Source: CAVZAB01 sp963773155 | GTDB lineage: Bacteria > Pseudomonadota > Alphaproteobacteria > Rhizobiales > Beijerinckiaceae | NCBI GenBank assembly: GCA_963773155.1 | Contig: CAVZAB010000003.1 | Coordinates: 29,681 to 93,680 of the forward strand | Reading direction: 5' to 3' | DNA: 64,000 nt | Shown: positions 37,019 through 46,232 of the stretch, one piece after another | Layout of the letters: each line of letters opens with the position of its first letter | Position numbering within the stretch: position 1 is the first letter of the stretch | Notes under the pieces: generated by a model | The model's database searches: none | Told to the model about the DNA's origin: nothing | Seen by the model: only the letters and a program-made list of their open reading frames with translations | Program-made: the position numbers and the translations under genes

Positions 37019-38334
37019 GGCGGGGCGGCCGCCTCGCGCGGTTCGATTCTGGCTATCCTGAGAGCGGTCAGCCGGTTGCGGGTTTTGCGCAGGACCTCGA
37101 AACGAAAGCCGTGGAAGGTGAATACCTGGCCGGCCTCCGGGATCGCCCGCGCCTCGTGAATAACCAGGCCCGCGACAGTCGTCGCCTCCTCATCCGGCAA
37201 GGTCCAGTCCATAACTCGGTTGAGGTCCCTGATTGCCACCGACCCATCGACATTGACGCTGCCGTCGGGCTGCGGCCGCACGCCCTGCACGGCCACATCG
37301 TGCTCGTCCTTGATGTCGCCGACGATCACCTCGAGAATGTCCTCGAGCGTGACCAGGCCCATGACTTCACCATATTCGTCGACGACCAAGGCAAAATGCG
37401 TCTTGCGTTTGAGAAAGGCCTGTAGCTGGTCGAGCAGTCCGGTCGTGTCGGGCACGAACCAGGCGTCGAGGGCAATCTCGGAAACTTTGATCGCCTTGGC
37501 ATCCCCGCCGGCCGCATCGAGGGCCCGCAGCAGGTCCTTGGCATGCAAGACGCCGACAATATTGTCCGGCCGCTCCCGCCACAACGGCATGCGAGTATAG
37601 GGCGAGGCCAGCACCTCGCGTACCAGCTCCTCGGGTGGCAGCTCGGCATGGATGGTGCGCATCTTGGTCCGGTGCACCATGACGTCGGAGACCTCGAGTT
37701 CACGCAGATCGAGCAGGCCGCCAAACATGTCGCGGTCGGAGCGCTCGACACCGCCTTCCCGATGCAACAGATCGACCGCTCCTTTGAGTTCCTCGTGCCC
37801 GGACAAGATCGCCCGGTTGTCGCCGACCCGCAGCCCGAGAATCCCAAGGAGCCCTCGCACGAGCGCCTCAACCCCCATCAAAATCGGGCCGAAAATGGCG
37901 ACAAAAAGCGCCACCGGGCGGGCAAAGACAAGCGACATATAATCGGGCGACTGGATCGCGACAGTCTTGGGCAGGACTTCCGCAAAGACGACGATCAGAA
38001 AAGTCATGATGGCCGTCGCATAGACGACGCCGCTTTCGCCGACTATCGCGACCAGGACGCTGGTCATGAAGGCGGAGGCGGCAATGTTGACAAGCTGACT
38101 GCCGAGCAGCATCGCGCCGATGAAGCGTTCGCGCGCCGACAACAACCGGTTGACGAGAATGGCATTGCGGTCGCCGCTCATTTCGAGCGCGTGCATGCGG
38201 GCCCGTGAGGCGGCTGTCAACGCCGTTTCCGCGCCCGAGAAAAATGCCGACAGAAGCAGGCTGAAGGCAACAATAAAGCCGGCCACCCAAAGATTGGCCG
38301 AGAGACCCGTGCCGGCGCCAGGAAGACCGTGCAT
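37015..38334 (-). CDS. CNNM/DUF21 and CBS domain membrane protein (HlyC/CorC family)
   Basis: This 439-residue protein has an N-terminal DUF21 domain of about four membrane helices (LLSAFFSGAETALTAASRAR is its signature). Tandem CBS domains follow: MVHRTKMRTIHAELPPEELV and LVVDEYGEVMGLVTLEDILE. The C-terminal CorC/HlyC transporter-associated domain starts near residue 345. Family members are implicated in Mg2+/Co2+ handling; the hemolysin name is historical. Start 38334 (MHGLPGAGTGLS) lies four bases after the aroK-aroB stop, as in other alphaproteobacteria where aroK, aroB and this gene are neighbours. Confidence 0.9.
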   Translation of the reverse strand: MHGLPGAGTGLSANLWVAGFIVAFSLLLSAFFSGAETALTAASRARMHALEMSGDRNAILVNRLLSARERFIGAMLLGSQLVNIAASAFMTSVLVAIVGESGVVYATAIMTFLIVVFAEVLPKTVAIQSPDYMSLVFARPVALFVAIFGPILMGVEALVRGLLGILGLRVGDNRAILSGHEELKGAVDLLHREGGVERSDRDMFGGLLDLRELEVSDVMVHRTKMRTIHAELPPEELVREVLASPYTRMPLWRERPDNIVGVLHAKDLLRALDAAGGDAKAIKVSEIALDAWFVPDTTGLLDQLQAFLKRKTHFALVVDEYGEVMGLVTLEDILEVIVGDIKDEHDVAVQGVRPQPDGSVNVDGSVAIRDLNRVMDWTLPDEEATTVAGLVIHEARAIPEAGQVFTFHGFRFEVLRKTRNRLTALRIARIEPREAAAPP

Positions 38335-38338
38335 TCCC

Positions 38339-40138
38339 CTATGACCTTTCGATCTCTGCTTGAAGGAAGTCGCCAACCGCATCCGGCGGAATGTCTCTGG
38401 CGACAAAACTACGGCCGATGCCATGCGCCAATATGAAGGTCAGATGGCCGCGGCTGACCTTCTTGTCCTGATACATCGCCGAAAGAACCTGCTCGGGAGC
38501 CGCAGCAAAGCCGGGAATTTGCTTGATCCGGCTCGGCAGCGAAACCGCGTCGAGATGGGCCTCGACCCGGGCGCGGTCGACGGCCGGACAAAGGCCCAGG
38601 CTGTGCGAGAGGCGAAAGGCGCAGGCAAGCCCGATCGCCACCGCTTCCCCATGCACTAGCCGGCTGCCGTCATAGTCGGTCAGCCGCTCGAAGGCATGCG
38701 CGAATGTATGACCGAGATTCAGCAAGGCCCTTTCACCGGTTTCTCGCTCGTCGCGCGCCACCACGGCGGCCTTGGCCGCGCAACTGTGGCGGATCGCCTG
38801 CACCCGCGCCGCCCCGCCAGCAAAAATCTCGGACCAGCTGCCCTCCAGCCAGGCGAAAAATGCCGCGTCGTTGATCAGCCCGTATTTGACGATTTCGGCA
38901 TAGCCGGCCTTGAATTCGCGGGCCGGCAAACTGTCCAGGCAGGCGGTGTCGGCCATGACCAGAATCGGTTGATGAAAGGCCCCGATCAGATTCTTGCCAT
39001 GCCGGCTGTTGATCCCGGTCTTGCCGCCGACCGACGAATCGACCTGGGCAAGCAGGCTGGTCGGGATCTGCACGAAAGCCATGCCGCGCCGCGTCGAGGC
39101 CGCGGCAAAGCCGGCGAGATCTCCGATGACGCCGCCGCCAAAGGCAATGACGAGATCCGAGCGCTCCAGTCGCGCCGCCAATATGGCGTCGCAAACATCG
39201 GCAAACCCCTGCATTGATTTGCTCGCCTCGCCTGGCGCAAGGCTGACGCAGGCATGCCGCAGGCCGGCCCGCTCAAGACTAGCTTGCAAGGCGGCGAGAT
39301 GGTGCTGGGCGACATTGCTGTCGGTGACGATCATGCAGGCCGCGCCAGGCCTGAGCGCGGCAAGCCGCGGGCCGGCCATGGCGAGGAGATCGGCGCCGAC
39401 CAGAATGTCATAAGTGCGCTCGGAGAGTTCGACTCTGACCAGCTCATGGACGGCCTCCGGCGGCCGGCTCTCGTCTTCCTGGATCATGGCTTGGCTGCCT
39501 TCAGGTTCGACCCCGAGCGTCTTTGCGAGAGCGCCAACAAGGTCGGCGATGACAAGGTCGTGCGGCCCGTCCCGCGAGACAATGGTGACGTCGGCCAGGG
39601 CATAAACGGGATAGCGGTCGTCGATCAGACGTTTGAGCGTCGCCTCCGGGTCGGCATTGGCGAGCAGCGGCCGGTTCGACCGTTTGCGGACCCGCCGCAG
39701 CAGCACGTCGAAATCAGCCTTCAGCCAAACCGACACGGCCCGCTCGGCAATGCGCGCGCGGGTCTCTTCGTTCATGAAGGCGCCGCCGCCGGTCGCCAAG
39801 ACCTTGCGGCCCTGCGCCAACAGCCTGGTGATGACCCGCCGCTCGCCATCCCGGAAATAGGGCTCGCCATGGGCGGCAAAGATCTCCGCAATGGTCATGC
39901 GATGCGCCAGCTCGATTTCCGCATCCGCATCAACGAATTCCAGGCCGAGCTTCTGGGCGAGGCGCCGACCGACCGAGGTCTTGCCGGCGCCCATCATGCC
40001 GACCAGCACGATTGAGCGCGAGCCTAAGGCGGCAACCAGCCGCGCTGCTTCCGCGTCTGTGCCGGCCGGCAGCTTGGCCTCCAGCGCGCCGGCGAAGGCC
40101 GGCGTTGGAGGATTGGGTTCGCTGATATACGGGCTCAT
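38339..40138 (-). CDS. aroKB: fused shikimate kinase - 3-dehydroquinate synthase
   Basis: One 599-residue frame carries two steps of the shikimate pathway. Residues ~35-210 are shikimate kinase: Walker A VLVGMMGAGKTSVGRRLAQK, FVDADAEIE, GEPYFRDGERRVI and GGGAFMNEETR. After a linker of roughly 20 residues (GVEPEGSQAMIQEDESRPPE) comes 3-dehydroquinate synthase: FGGGVIGDLAGFAAAST, PTSLLAQVDSSVGGKTGIN, GYAEIVKYGLI and LNLGHTFAHAFE with metal-binding residues. In most alphaproteobacteria aroK and aroB are separate, often overlapping genes. An internal ATG in the linker with AAGG ten bases upstream could still give separate AroB. Confidence 0.9.
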   Translation of the reverse strand: MSPYISEPNPPTPAFAGALEAKLPAGTDAEAARLVAALGSRSIVLVGMMGAGKTSVGRRLAQKLGLEFVDADAEIELAHRMTIAEIFAAHGEPYFRDGERRVITRLLAQGRKVLATGGGAFMNEETRARIAERAVSVWLKADFDVLLRRVRKRSNRPLLANADPEATLKRLIDDRYPVYALADVTIVSRDGPHDLVIADLVGALAKTLGVEPEGSQAMIQEDESRPPEAVHELVRVELSERTYDILVGADLLAMAGPRLAALRPGAACMIVTDSNVAQHHLAALQASLERAGLRHACVSLAPGEASKSMQGFADVCDAILAARLERSDLVIAFGGGVIGDLAGFAAASTRRGMAFVQIPTSLLAQVDSSVGGKTGINSRHGKNLIGAFHQPILVMADTACLDSLPAREFKAGYAEIVKYGLINDAAFFAWLEGSWSEIFAGGAARVQAIRHSCAAKAAVVARDERETGERALLNLGHTFAHAFERLTDYDGSRLVHGEAVAIGLACAFRLSHSLGLCPAVDRARVEAHLDAVSLPSRIKQIPGFAAAPEQVLSAMYQDKKVSRGHLTFILAHGIGRSFVARDIPPDAVGDFLQAEIERS

Positions 40139-40256
40139 CGGACCCTAGTAGCATGGGCCGGGAATCGATGGAAACGACCGGTTGCGCGGAGCGCCGCCGC
40201 GGTTGCATTCGTTGGCGTGCCATGGTGGAAAGAGGCCTTCACGTCGGAGCTGACCC

Positions 40257-40400
40257 GTGCCAAGCCTGATTCGCTTTCTCCTGACCCTGGCCATACTCGG
40301 CGGGATTGGTTACGGCGCCATGCTGGCTCTGGCGACCTTCGTCGAGCCGCAGCAACGGGAGATCACCCAATCGATCCCCGCATCAAAATTCGGCAAATAG
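40257..40400 (+). CDS. small conserved single-pass membrane protein upstream of xerD
   Basis: This 47-residue protein starts at GTG 40257 with GGAG seven bases upstream. It has one hydrophobic segment (FLLTLAILGGIGYGAMLALA) followed by a short Pro/Glu/Arg tail (TFVEPQQREITQSIP) and ends in FGK. Short proteins with this layout and the motif EPxxREI/M are found just before xerD in other Hyphomicrobiales, often as uncharacterised proteins. The stop lies nine bases before the xerD start, so the two are probably co-transcribed. No function is known to me. Confidence 0.7.
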   Translation: MPSLIRFLLTLAILGGIGYGAMLALATFVEPQQREITQSIPASKFGK

Positions 40401-40409
40401 GTGATCGCC

Positions 40410-41360
40410 ATGCCGCGCCGCACAGCCCCCGGCGAAACTGCCCTGATCGACCTCTTCTTGGAAATGCTTTCGGCCGAGCGTGGCGCGGCCGGCAACACGC
40501 TCGAGGCCTATCGGCGCGATCTCCTGCACTATCATGCCTTCCTTGCCGGGCGTTCATGGCGGCTCTTGGCTGTCACCACCGACCAGATCCGGACCTTTCT
40601 TGCCGAGGCCAAGCGACATTTGCGCCCCTCGTCGAGTGCGCGTCGCTTGTCGGCACTGCGACAATTCCACAAGTTTCTTTACGCCGAGGGCCTGCGCGCT
40701 GACGATCCGAGCCTGGTTCTTGAAGGGCCGCGCCGTCAACGGCCCTTGCCCAAGACCCTGACGATCGGCGAAGTCGACCAGCTGCTGTCGGTCGCCCGCC
40801 AGGGTCTCGACAATGCCGAACGCCCGCCCGGTGAGCGGCTGCGCGCGACCCGCATCTTCTGCCTGGTTGAAGTGCTGTATGCGTCCGGCCTGCGCGTTTC
40901 CGAACTCGTCGGCCTGCCGCGCACCGCGGCTCAGGAGCGCGACACCTTCCTCGTCATCCGCGGCAAGGGCGGCCGCGAACGGCTGGTGCCGCTTTCCGAT
41001 GAGGCCCGCGCGGCGATCGCTCGCTACCGCAAGCTTGCCGCCGAGATCCATCCGCAGCGCGAAAGCCGCTGGCTGTTTGCCGCCGATAGCAAGAGCGGCC
41101 ATCTGACTCGCCAGGCCTTTGCCCGCGACTTGAAATTTGCCGCCGCCGCCGCCGGGCTCGACCCGAGCCGAATTTCGCCACACGTCCTGCGCCACGCCTT
41201 CGCCAGCCATCTGCTGCAAAACGGCGCCGACCTCCGAATCGTCCAGGAATTGCTCGGCCACGCCGACGTTGCGACGACGCAGATCTACACGCATGTCCTC
41301 AACGAGCGGATGAAAGCGATGGTCCGCGACCTGCATCCCTTGGGCGACGACGTCAGCTGA
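40410..41360 (+). CDS. xerD: tyrosine recombinase XerD
   Basis: This 316-residue recombinase is the partner of XerC for chromosome dimer resolution. The N-terminal domain contains NTLEAYRRDLLHYHAFLAG. Catalytic residues are visible in LYASGLRVSELVGLP (Arg), IRGKGGRERLVPLS (Lys), SPHVLRHAFASHLLQNGADL (His/Arg) and LLGHADVATTQIYTHV (His, Tyr). Start 40410 (MPRRTAPGE) was chosen; a GTG at 40401 would add three residues. The segment QNGADLRIVQELLGHADVAT is diagnostic of XerD. It converges on uppP with an 8-bp overlap. Confidence 0.94.
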   Translation: MPRRTAPGETALIDLFLEMLSAERGAAGNTLEAYRRDLLHYHAFLAGRSWRLLAVTTDQIRTFLAEAKRHLRPSSSARRLSALRQFHKFLYAEGLRADDPSLVLEGPRRQRPLPKTLTIGEVDQLLSVARQGLDNAERPPGERLRATRIFCLVEVLYASGLRVSELVGLPRTAAQERDTFLVIRGKGGRERLVPLSDEARAAIARYRKLAAEIHPQRESRWLFAADSKSGHLTRQAFARDLKFAAAAAGLDPSRISPHVLRHAFASHLLQNGADLRIVQELLGHADVATTQIYTHVLNERMKAMVRDLHPLGDDVS

Positions 41361-42237
41361 GCCAGCCGCCCGCAAGCCCGGCGAGAAGGACGATGCCAAG
41401 GACGGCCCGGTAGATGACGAAGGGCCAGGACGAGAATTTTTCAAGGACCCGCAAGAGACCCCAGATGGCAATGAAAGCCGAGGCCGAGGCAACCACGAGT
41501 CCGACCGCCAGAATTGACCAGGCATGGGCGTCGATCCCCGCCTTCGACAGCAGGTACAATTCCCGCAAACCGGCCAAAGCAATCGCCGGAATCCCGATCA
41601 GAAACGAGAATTTGGCCGCCTCGTCGCGTTCGAAATCGCGAAACAAAGCCGCGGTCAGCGTCGAACCGGAGCGCGATACGCCAGGGATCAGCGCGCCAGC
41701 CTGGGCGAGGCCGACAATGGCAAAATCGAAAATGTTCGCCCGGTCGGCGTGACGCTCGTGCCGGCAATATAATTCGGCGATGGCCAAAAGCCCGGCCATG
41801 GCAATGCAGGCAGCGCCGATCACGGCAAGCCCACGCAACGACGAGCCGCAGGCATTGAGCCAGCTTGATAACGCGATACCGGCCACGACGATCGGCACCG
41901 TGGCGATGACAATGCCAAGCGCGAAGCGCAAGCTGCGGTCGCCGAAATCAAGCCGCACGAGGGCGCGCAGCGAACCCGACGCCAGGCCGCTGACATCGCG
42001 CCAGAAATAGCTGACGACCGCGGCCAGCGCCGCAAGCTGCATGGCGGCGGAAAAAGCCGAGCCGGGATCGTTCCAGCCAAGCACCGCCGGAACAATCCGC
42101 ATATGGGCGGTTGACGAAATCGGCAGCAATTCGGTAATGCCCTGGACGATCCCCAAAACGGCGACCTTGCCGTAACCGAGAGCGACGAAGCCGGTGTCGA
42201 TACCCTCCGTGCACGCGCCCGCCATGATCAGCCTCAT
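41353..42237 (-). CDS. uppP: undecaprenyl-diphosphatase UppP (BacA family)
   Basis: This 294-residue integral membrane phosphatase recycles undecaprenyl diphosphate, the lipid carrier of peptidoglycan and O-antigen. The catalytic E-containing motif LGIVQGITELLPISSTAHM is at residues ~28-46, and the second motif ALIPGVSRSGSTLTAALFRD is near 182. Many hydrophobic helices are visible. ATG 42237 gives the longest form; an ATG at 42225 (MAGACTEG) has an AGG spaced well upstream and may be the true start. Conferring bacitracin tolerance is a known property of the family. Confidence 0.93.
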   Translation of the reverse strand: MRLIMAGACTEGIDTGFVALGYGKVAVLGIVQGITELLPISSTAHMRIVPAVLGWNDPGSAFSAAMQLAALAAVVSYFWRDVSGLASGSLRALVRLDFGDRSLRFALGIVIATVPIVVAGIALSSWLNACGSSLRGLAVIGAACIAMAGLLAIAELYCRHERHADRANIFDFAIVGLAQAGALIPGVSRSGSTLTAALFRDFERDEAAKFSFLIGIPAIALAGLRELYLLSKAGIDAHAWSILAVGLVVASASAFIAIWGLLRVLEKFSSWPFVIYRAVLGIVLLAGLAGGWLS

Positions 42238-42433
42238 TCCCGCCGGGAAACCCTTGCACCAGGCGCGCCGCCGAATCAGGCGGCTGCCTCGGTCGTTGTA
42301 CCGGCGAATGGCGGAAGATCAATGGCTGGGAGGTCCTTGGAGGTCTAGCCAGCCGCGCAAATTCGGTGTAAAGCCCGCGCTTCGAATTCGCAGAACCGCC
42401 GCGTGGCGTGCGCCCTGAGCCTCGGAGAACAGC

Positions 42434-42622
42434 ATGGCAGTCCCGAAACGGAAAACGTCCCCGATGAAGCGCGGCTTTCGCCGCTCGGCGGATGCGCTCA
42501 AGGCCCCGACCTATGTCGAGGACAAGAATTCGGGTGAATTGCGCCGGCCACACCACATTGACCTGAAGACCGGCATGTACCGCGGTCGACAAATTCTCAA
42601 GATCAAGACCGACGAGACCTAG
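42434..42622 (+). CDS. rpmF: 50S ribosomal protein L32
   Basis: This 62-residue basic protein begins MAVPKRKTSPMKRGFRRSAD and continues LKAPTYVEDKNSGELRRPHH, the alphaproteobacterial form of L32 without the zinc-binding cysteines. The 196-bp upstream region (42238-42433) contains the uppP leader and the rpmF promoter; nothing else stands out there. A GNAT gene follows 33 bp downstream. Confidence 0.96.
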   Translation: MAVPKRKTSPMKRGFRRSADALKAPTYVEDKNSGELRRPHHIDLKTGMYRGRQILKIKTDET

Positions 42623-42655
42623 ACGACGGTCCGCGGCCCGCGCTCCGGCGCAACA

Positions 42656-43441
42656 ATGGCCGATAGCGTGCTCACCCGCGGCCTCGAGGAGCGCTGTTTC
42701 AACGCCTGGCCTGCGTTGCGCACCTTGCATAGCGGCGGCTGGGTGATTCGGCTGTCCGACGGTCACACGAGACGGGCCAATTCGGCGAGCGCGCTGCACA
42801 AGCCGGCCGGCCGTGACCCGCAAATCGTCGACACCGTTGTCGATCTTTTCGCCGGGGCAGGCCTGTTGCCGGCCTTTCGCCTGAGCCCGCTCTGCGCGAG
42901 GGGTTTTGGCGCGATCCTCGCCGGCCGGGGCTTTAGCGAGGACGACATCACCCTGGTGCTGTGGGCGCCGGCCGCAGGGCGCCGCAGCCCGGCGCTGCGA
43001 ATCGAAGCCGCGGCAAGCCCCGAATGGCTGCACCAGGCAATGCACGCCTACGGCTATGATGCTCGCGCCGAGCGCGCCCTCCAGCGTATGCTCGGCCAAT
43101 TGGTTCTGCCGCGAGCCTTTGCCAGCCTCGAGCGTGACGGCCGGCCAGTCGGCTGGGGCCTGGCGGTTTGCGAGCGCGGGTTCGTTGGCCTCTACGATCT
43201 GGTGATTGCCGCCGATTGGCGCGGCCGCGGCATCGGCCGCCTGCTGGTCTCGGGTCTCCTCGCCTGGGGACAACAGCAGGGCGCCAAGGCCGCCTATCTG
43301 CAGGTTCGTGCCAACAATCGCCCGGCCATCGCGCTGTACCGGCATTTCGGCTTTGTCGAAGCCTACCGCTACACCAATTGGAGCCTAGCGCCGACCGCCG
43401 CTCGCCAAAAGAGCCCCGCCGACGATGAGCGCGCTGGCTAG
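42656..43441 (+). CDS. GNAT family N-acetyltransferase
   Basis: This 261-residue protein has a C-terminal GNAT domain with the CoA-binding loop IAADWRGRGIGRLLVSGLLA near residues 183-202, then VRANNRPAIALYRHFGFVEA, a typical ending. The N-terminal half opens with the family pattern ALRTLHSGGWVIRLSDGHTR RAN (residues ~19-41). The substrate is unknown. Its last 57 bases overlap the 3' end of the convergent DMT exporter gene. Confidence 0.88.
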   Translation: MADSVLTRGLEERCFNAWPALRTLHSGGWVIRLSDGHTRRANSASALHKPAGRDPQIVDTVVDLFAGAGLLPAFRLSPLCARGFGAILAGRGFSEDDITLVLWAPAAGRRSPALRIEAAASPEWLHQAMHAYGYDARAERALQRMLGQLVLPRAFASLERDGRPVGWGLAVCERGFVGLYDLVIAADWRGRGIGRLLVSGLLAWGQQQGAKAAYLQVRANNRPAIALYRHFGFVEAYRYTNWSLAPTAARQKSPADDERAG

Positions 43442-44254
43442 GCCGAGGCCGGCGGTCGGCTCGGCAAAGCCGGCCACGACCAAGAGCAGAGTCGACAGCA
43501 CCGGCGCCGCATAGGACAGCACGCCAAGCAACCTGATATCGCCGTGCTTGACGCCATAGTCCCACACATAAAAAGCAAGGCCGACCGGCCCGAGCCCCAG
43601 GCCGGCAATCGCCAGCCATTGCCCGAGACTGGCCGGCCAGAGCGTTGCTTCAAACAGCAGGTGGCAGGCAAAGGACAGGCCGGCGCTAACCACGCAAAAG
43701 CCCGCCACCGCACGGCTCGGCACGCTCTGGAAGCGGCGCGAGAGGATTGAATAGCCCGACCAGACAAAGGCGCAGGCGAGCGCCAGGAGGTAGCCAAGCC
43801 GAGCTTGACCGGCGAGCGCCGGATGGTCGGTGGCCTGGCGGCCGAGGCTCAGCACCACGACGCCGGCCAAGCCAAGCAGCGCGCCGGCGAGATGACGGCG
43901 CGACAGGCTTTCGCCAGGCAGGCAACCCGCAAACAAGACGATCAGCAAGGGCCACAAATAGGCGATCAGGCCGGCCTCGGCCGGCGGCGCCAGGCGCAGC
44001 GCGGCAAAATAAAGCGCGTGATAGCCAAATAGGCCGCCGACGCCAAGCGCCCAGACCGGCCAAGGCTGGCGCAGCGCCGCAAAATCGCCGCCCCTGAAGC
44101 CGAGCACCAGCCCGCAACCGCCACCGATCGCGAATGTCATCGCGGCCAGTTGGAAGGGGGGAACCTGACCGCTGGCGGCGGTGAGCAGTGCCAGGCACGA
44201 CCACAGCACGATGGCGCCGCAACCGATGATTGTGGCGCGCCCGGCCACGCGCAA
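43385..44254 (-). CDS. DMT (EamA) family exporter, YddG-like
   Basis: This 289-residue membrane protein has ten hydrophobic segments in two EamA repeats. The first repeat runs from GCGAIVLWSCLALLTA to LIAYLWPLLIVLFAGCLPGE; the second starts near ARLGYLLALACAFVWSGYSI. YHALYFAALRLAPPAEAGLI in helix 3-4 is close to the aromatic amino acid exporter YddG, but the substrate is inferred. The 3' end overlaps the convergent GNAT gene by 57 bp. Confidence 0.85.
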   Translation of the reverse strand: MRVAGRATIIGCGAIVLWSCLALLTAASGQVPPFQLAAMTFAIGGGCGLVLGFRGGDFAALRQPWPVWALGVGGLFGYHALYFAALRLAPPAEAGLIAYLWPLLIVLFAGCLPGESLSRRHLAGALLGLAGVVVLSLGRQATDHPALAGQARLGYLLALACAFVWSGYSILSRRFQSVPSRAVAGFCVVSAGLSFACHLLFEATLWPASLGQWLAIAGLGLGPVGLAFYVWDYGVKHGDIRLLGVLSYAAPVLSTLLLVVAGFAEPTAGLGLASALIVGGALLASGGRR

Positions 44255-44268
44255 AGCTCGCCCGCTGG

Positions 44269-44994
44269 CTAGGCCATCAATTGCCCGCCATTGGCGCTCA
44301 ATGTCGATCCGGTAATGAAGCCGGCCTGGTCCGAGGCCAGGAATACGACGCAGCGGGCGACTTCCTCGGGCGTGCCGAGCCGACCGACCGGAATTTGCGG
44401 CAGAATGGCTTTTTCAAGAACGTCCTTGGGAACCGCCATCACCATTTCGGTGGCGATATAGCCCGGGCAAATGACATTGACCGTTATGCCCTTCTTGGCG
44501 TTTTCCTGGGCAAGCGCCCTGGTAAAGCCGATATCGCCGGCCTTGGCGGCGGAATAATTGACCTGACCCATCTGGCCCTTTTGGCCATTGATCGACGAAA
44601 TATTGATGATCCGGCCGAAATTGCGCTCGCGCATGCCCTCGATCAGCGGCCGGCTCATGTTGAACAGCGAATTCAGATTGGTGTTGATAACGCTGTACCA
44701 TTGTTCGGGGGTCATCTTGTGGAACATGCCGTCCATCGTGATCCCGGCATTATTGACCAGGATGTCGACTGGTCCGAGGTCGTTTTGGACCGCGGCAAGC
44801 CCGGCAACGCAGGCATCATACTTGCCGACATCCCATTTGTAGACGTGGACGCCGGTCTCTGCCTTGAAAGCCGCGGCCGCCGTATCGTTGCCATGATAGG
44901 TCGCCGCAACCTTGCATCCCTCGGCTTTGAGCGCCTTGGCGATCGCTGCACCAATCCCACGCGTTCCCCCCGTCACCACGGCTGTTCTCGACAT
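44269..44994 (-). CDS. phaB: acetoacetyl-CoA reductase
   Basis: This 241-residue short-chain dehydrogenase reduces acetoacetyl-CoA to (R)-3-hydroxybutyryl-CoA for polyhydroxybutyrate synthesis. The cofactor motif TGGTRGIGAAIAKAL is at the N-terminus, NNAGIT near residue 88, and the catalytic Ser-Tyr-Lys lie in SSINGQKGQMGQVNYSAAKA near 140-158. The C-terminus SDQAGFITGSTLSANGGQLM is family-typical. It lies 59 bp after phaA on the same strand. Confidence 0.95.
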   Translation of the reverse strand: MSRTAVVTGGTRGIGAAIAKALKAEGCKVAATYHGNDTAAAAFKAETGVHVYKWDVGKYDACVAGLAAVQNDLGPVDILVNNAGITMDGMFHKMTPEQWYSVINTNLNSLFNMSRPLIEGMRERNFGRIINISSINGQKGQMGQVNYSAAKAGDIGFTRALAQENAKKGITVNVICPGYIATEMVMAVPKDVLEKAILPQIPVGRLGTPEEVARCVVFLASDQAGFITGSTLSANGGQLMA

Positions 44995-45053
44995 AATCGC
45001 CTCCCTTGCTCGGTTTTGCGAGCGTTCTGCCGGTTTCTTTTGGAGCCTGGCCT

Positions 45054-46232
45054 TTAGCGTTCGACGGTCATGGCAATGCCCATGCCGCCGCCGATGCACA
45101 GCGTCGCCAACCCTCGCTTGGCACCGCGCCTTTGCATTTCGTGCAGGAGGGTAACGAAGATCCGCGCCCCCGAGGCACCGATCGGATGGCCGATCGCAAT
45201 GGCGCCGCCATTGACATTGACGATGCCGGGATCCCAGCCCATGTCCTTGTTGACCGCCAGCGCTTGCGCTGCAAAGGCCTCGTTCGCCTCGACCAGATCG
45301 AGATCCTTGACCTTCCAGCCGGCCTTCTCCAGCGCCATCCGCGAGGCCGGTATCGGGCCCGAACCCATGACGGCCGGATCGACGCCCGCCGTCGCCCAGG
45401 ACACGATCCGGGCAAGCGGCGTCAGGCCGCGCTTCTTGGCCTCGGCGGCGCTCATTAGAACCACCGCCGCCGCTCCGTCATTGATGCCCGAGGCATTGGC
45501 CGCCGTCACCGTGCCTTCCTTGCTGAAGGCGGGCTTCAATTTGGCGACGCCATCGAGTGTCGTGCCGGGGCGGATAAATTCGTCCTGATCGACGATCCGA
45601 TCGCCCTTGCGGTCGGCGATGGTAAAAGGAAGGATTTCGTCTTTGAACCGGCCAGCCTTTTGGGCCAATTCCGCCTTGTTCTGCGAGGCGACAGCAAAGC
45701 GATCCTGCTCGTCGCGGCCAATCTGCCATTTCGCGGCGACGTTTTCGGCCGTCGTGCCCATATGATACCCGTAAAACGCGTCGAGCAATCCGTCGCGGAG
45801 CATCGTGTCGACGAATTTAAAATCGCCCATTTTGGTCCCGCTGCGCAAATGCGCGGTATGCTGGGCCTGCGACATGGATTCCTGGCCGCCGGCGACGATG
45901 ATCTTGGCATCGCCATTGCTGATTTGCTGCAGGCCGATCGCCACCGCGCGCAGGCCCGAGCCGCACAATTGATTGAGCCCCCAGGCTGTCCGCTCGTACG
46001 GAATGCCAGCCTTCACGGCCGCCTGGCGGGCCGGATTCTGGCCTTGTCCGGCCGTCAATATCTGGCCGAGAATGACCTCGTCGACCTCGGCCGGTTCAAT
46101 CTTGGCGCGAGCGATCGCCGCCTGGATAGCAGCGGCGCCGAGCTCATGAGCGGGAATGGCGGCAAAAGCGCCGTTGAAAGATCCGACGGCGGTGCGCGCC
46201 GCACCGACCACCACAATGTCTGCTGCTGCCAT
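45054..46232 (-). CDS. phaA: acetyl-CoA acetyltransferase (beta-ketothiolase)
   Basis: This 392-residue thiolase condenses two acetyl-CoA to acetoacetyl-CoA, the first step of polyhydroxybutyrate synthesis. The acylated Cys is in LNQLCGSGLRAVAIG near residue 89, the His in NVNGGAIAIGHPIGASGAR near 348, and the second Cys in LCIGGGMGIAMTVER at the end. It is divergent from phaR across a 289-bp region. Confidence 0.97.
   Translation of the reverse strand: MAAADIVVVGAARTAVGSFNGAFAAIPAHELGAAAIQAAIARAKIEPAEVDEVILGQILTAGQGQNPARQAAVKAGIPYERTAWGLNQLCGSGLRAVAIGLQQISNGDAKIIVAGGQESMSQAQHTAHLRSGTKMGDFKFVDTMLRDGLLDAFYGYHMGTTAENVAAKWQIGRDEQDRFAVASQNKAELAQKAGRFKDEILPFTIADRKGDRIVDQDEFIRPGTTLDGVAKLKPAFSKEGTVTAANASGINDGAAAVVLMSAAEAKKRGLTPLARIVSWATAGVDPAVMGSGPIPASRMALEKAGWKVKDLDLVEANEAFAAQALAVNKDMGWDPGIVNVNGGAIAIGHPIGASGARIFVTLLHEMQRRGAKRGLATLCIGGGMGIAMTVER

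Noticed and set aside
38339..40138. The aroK-aroB fusion as another GANTC-type insertion artefact
   Set aside because: The linker region contains no GANNTC hexamer at a position that would split the frames, unlike the six other sites.
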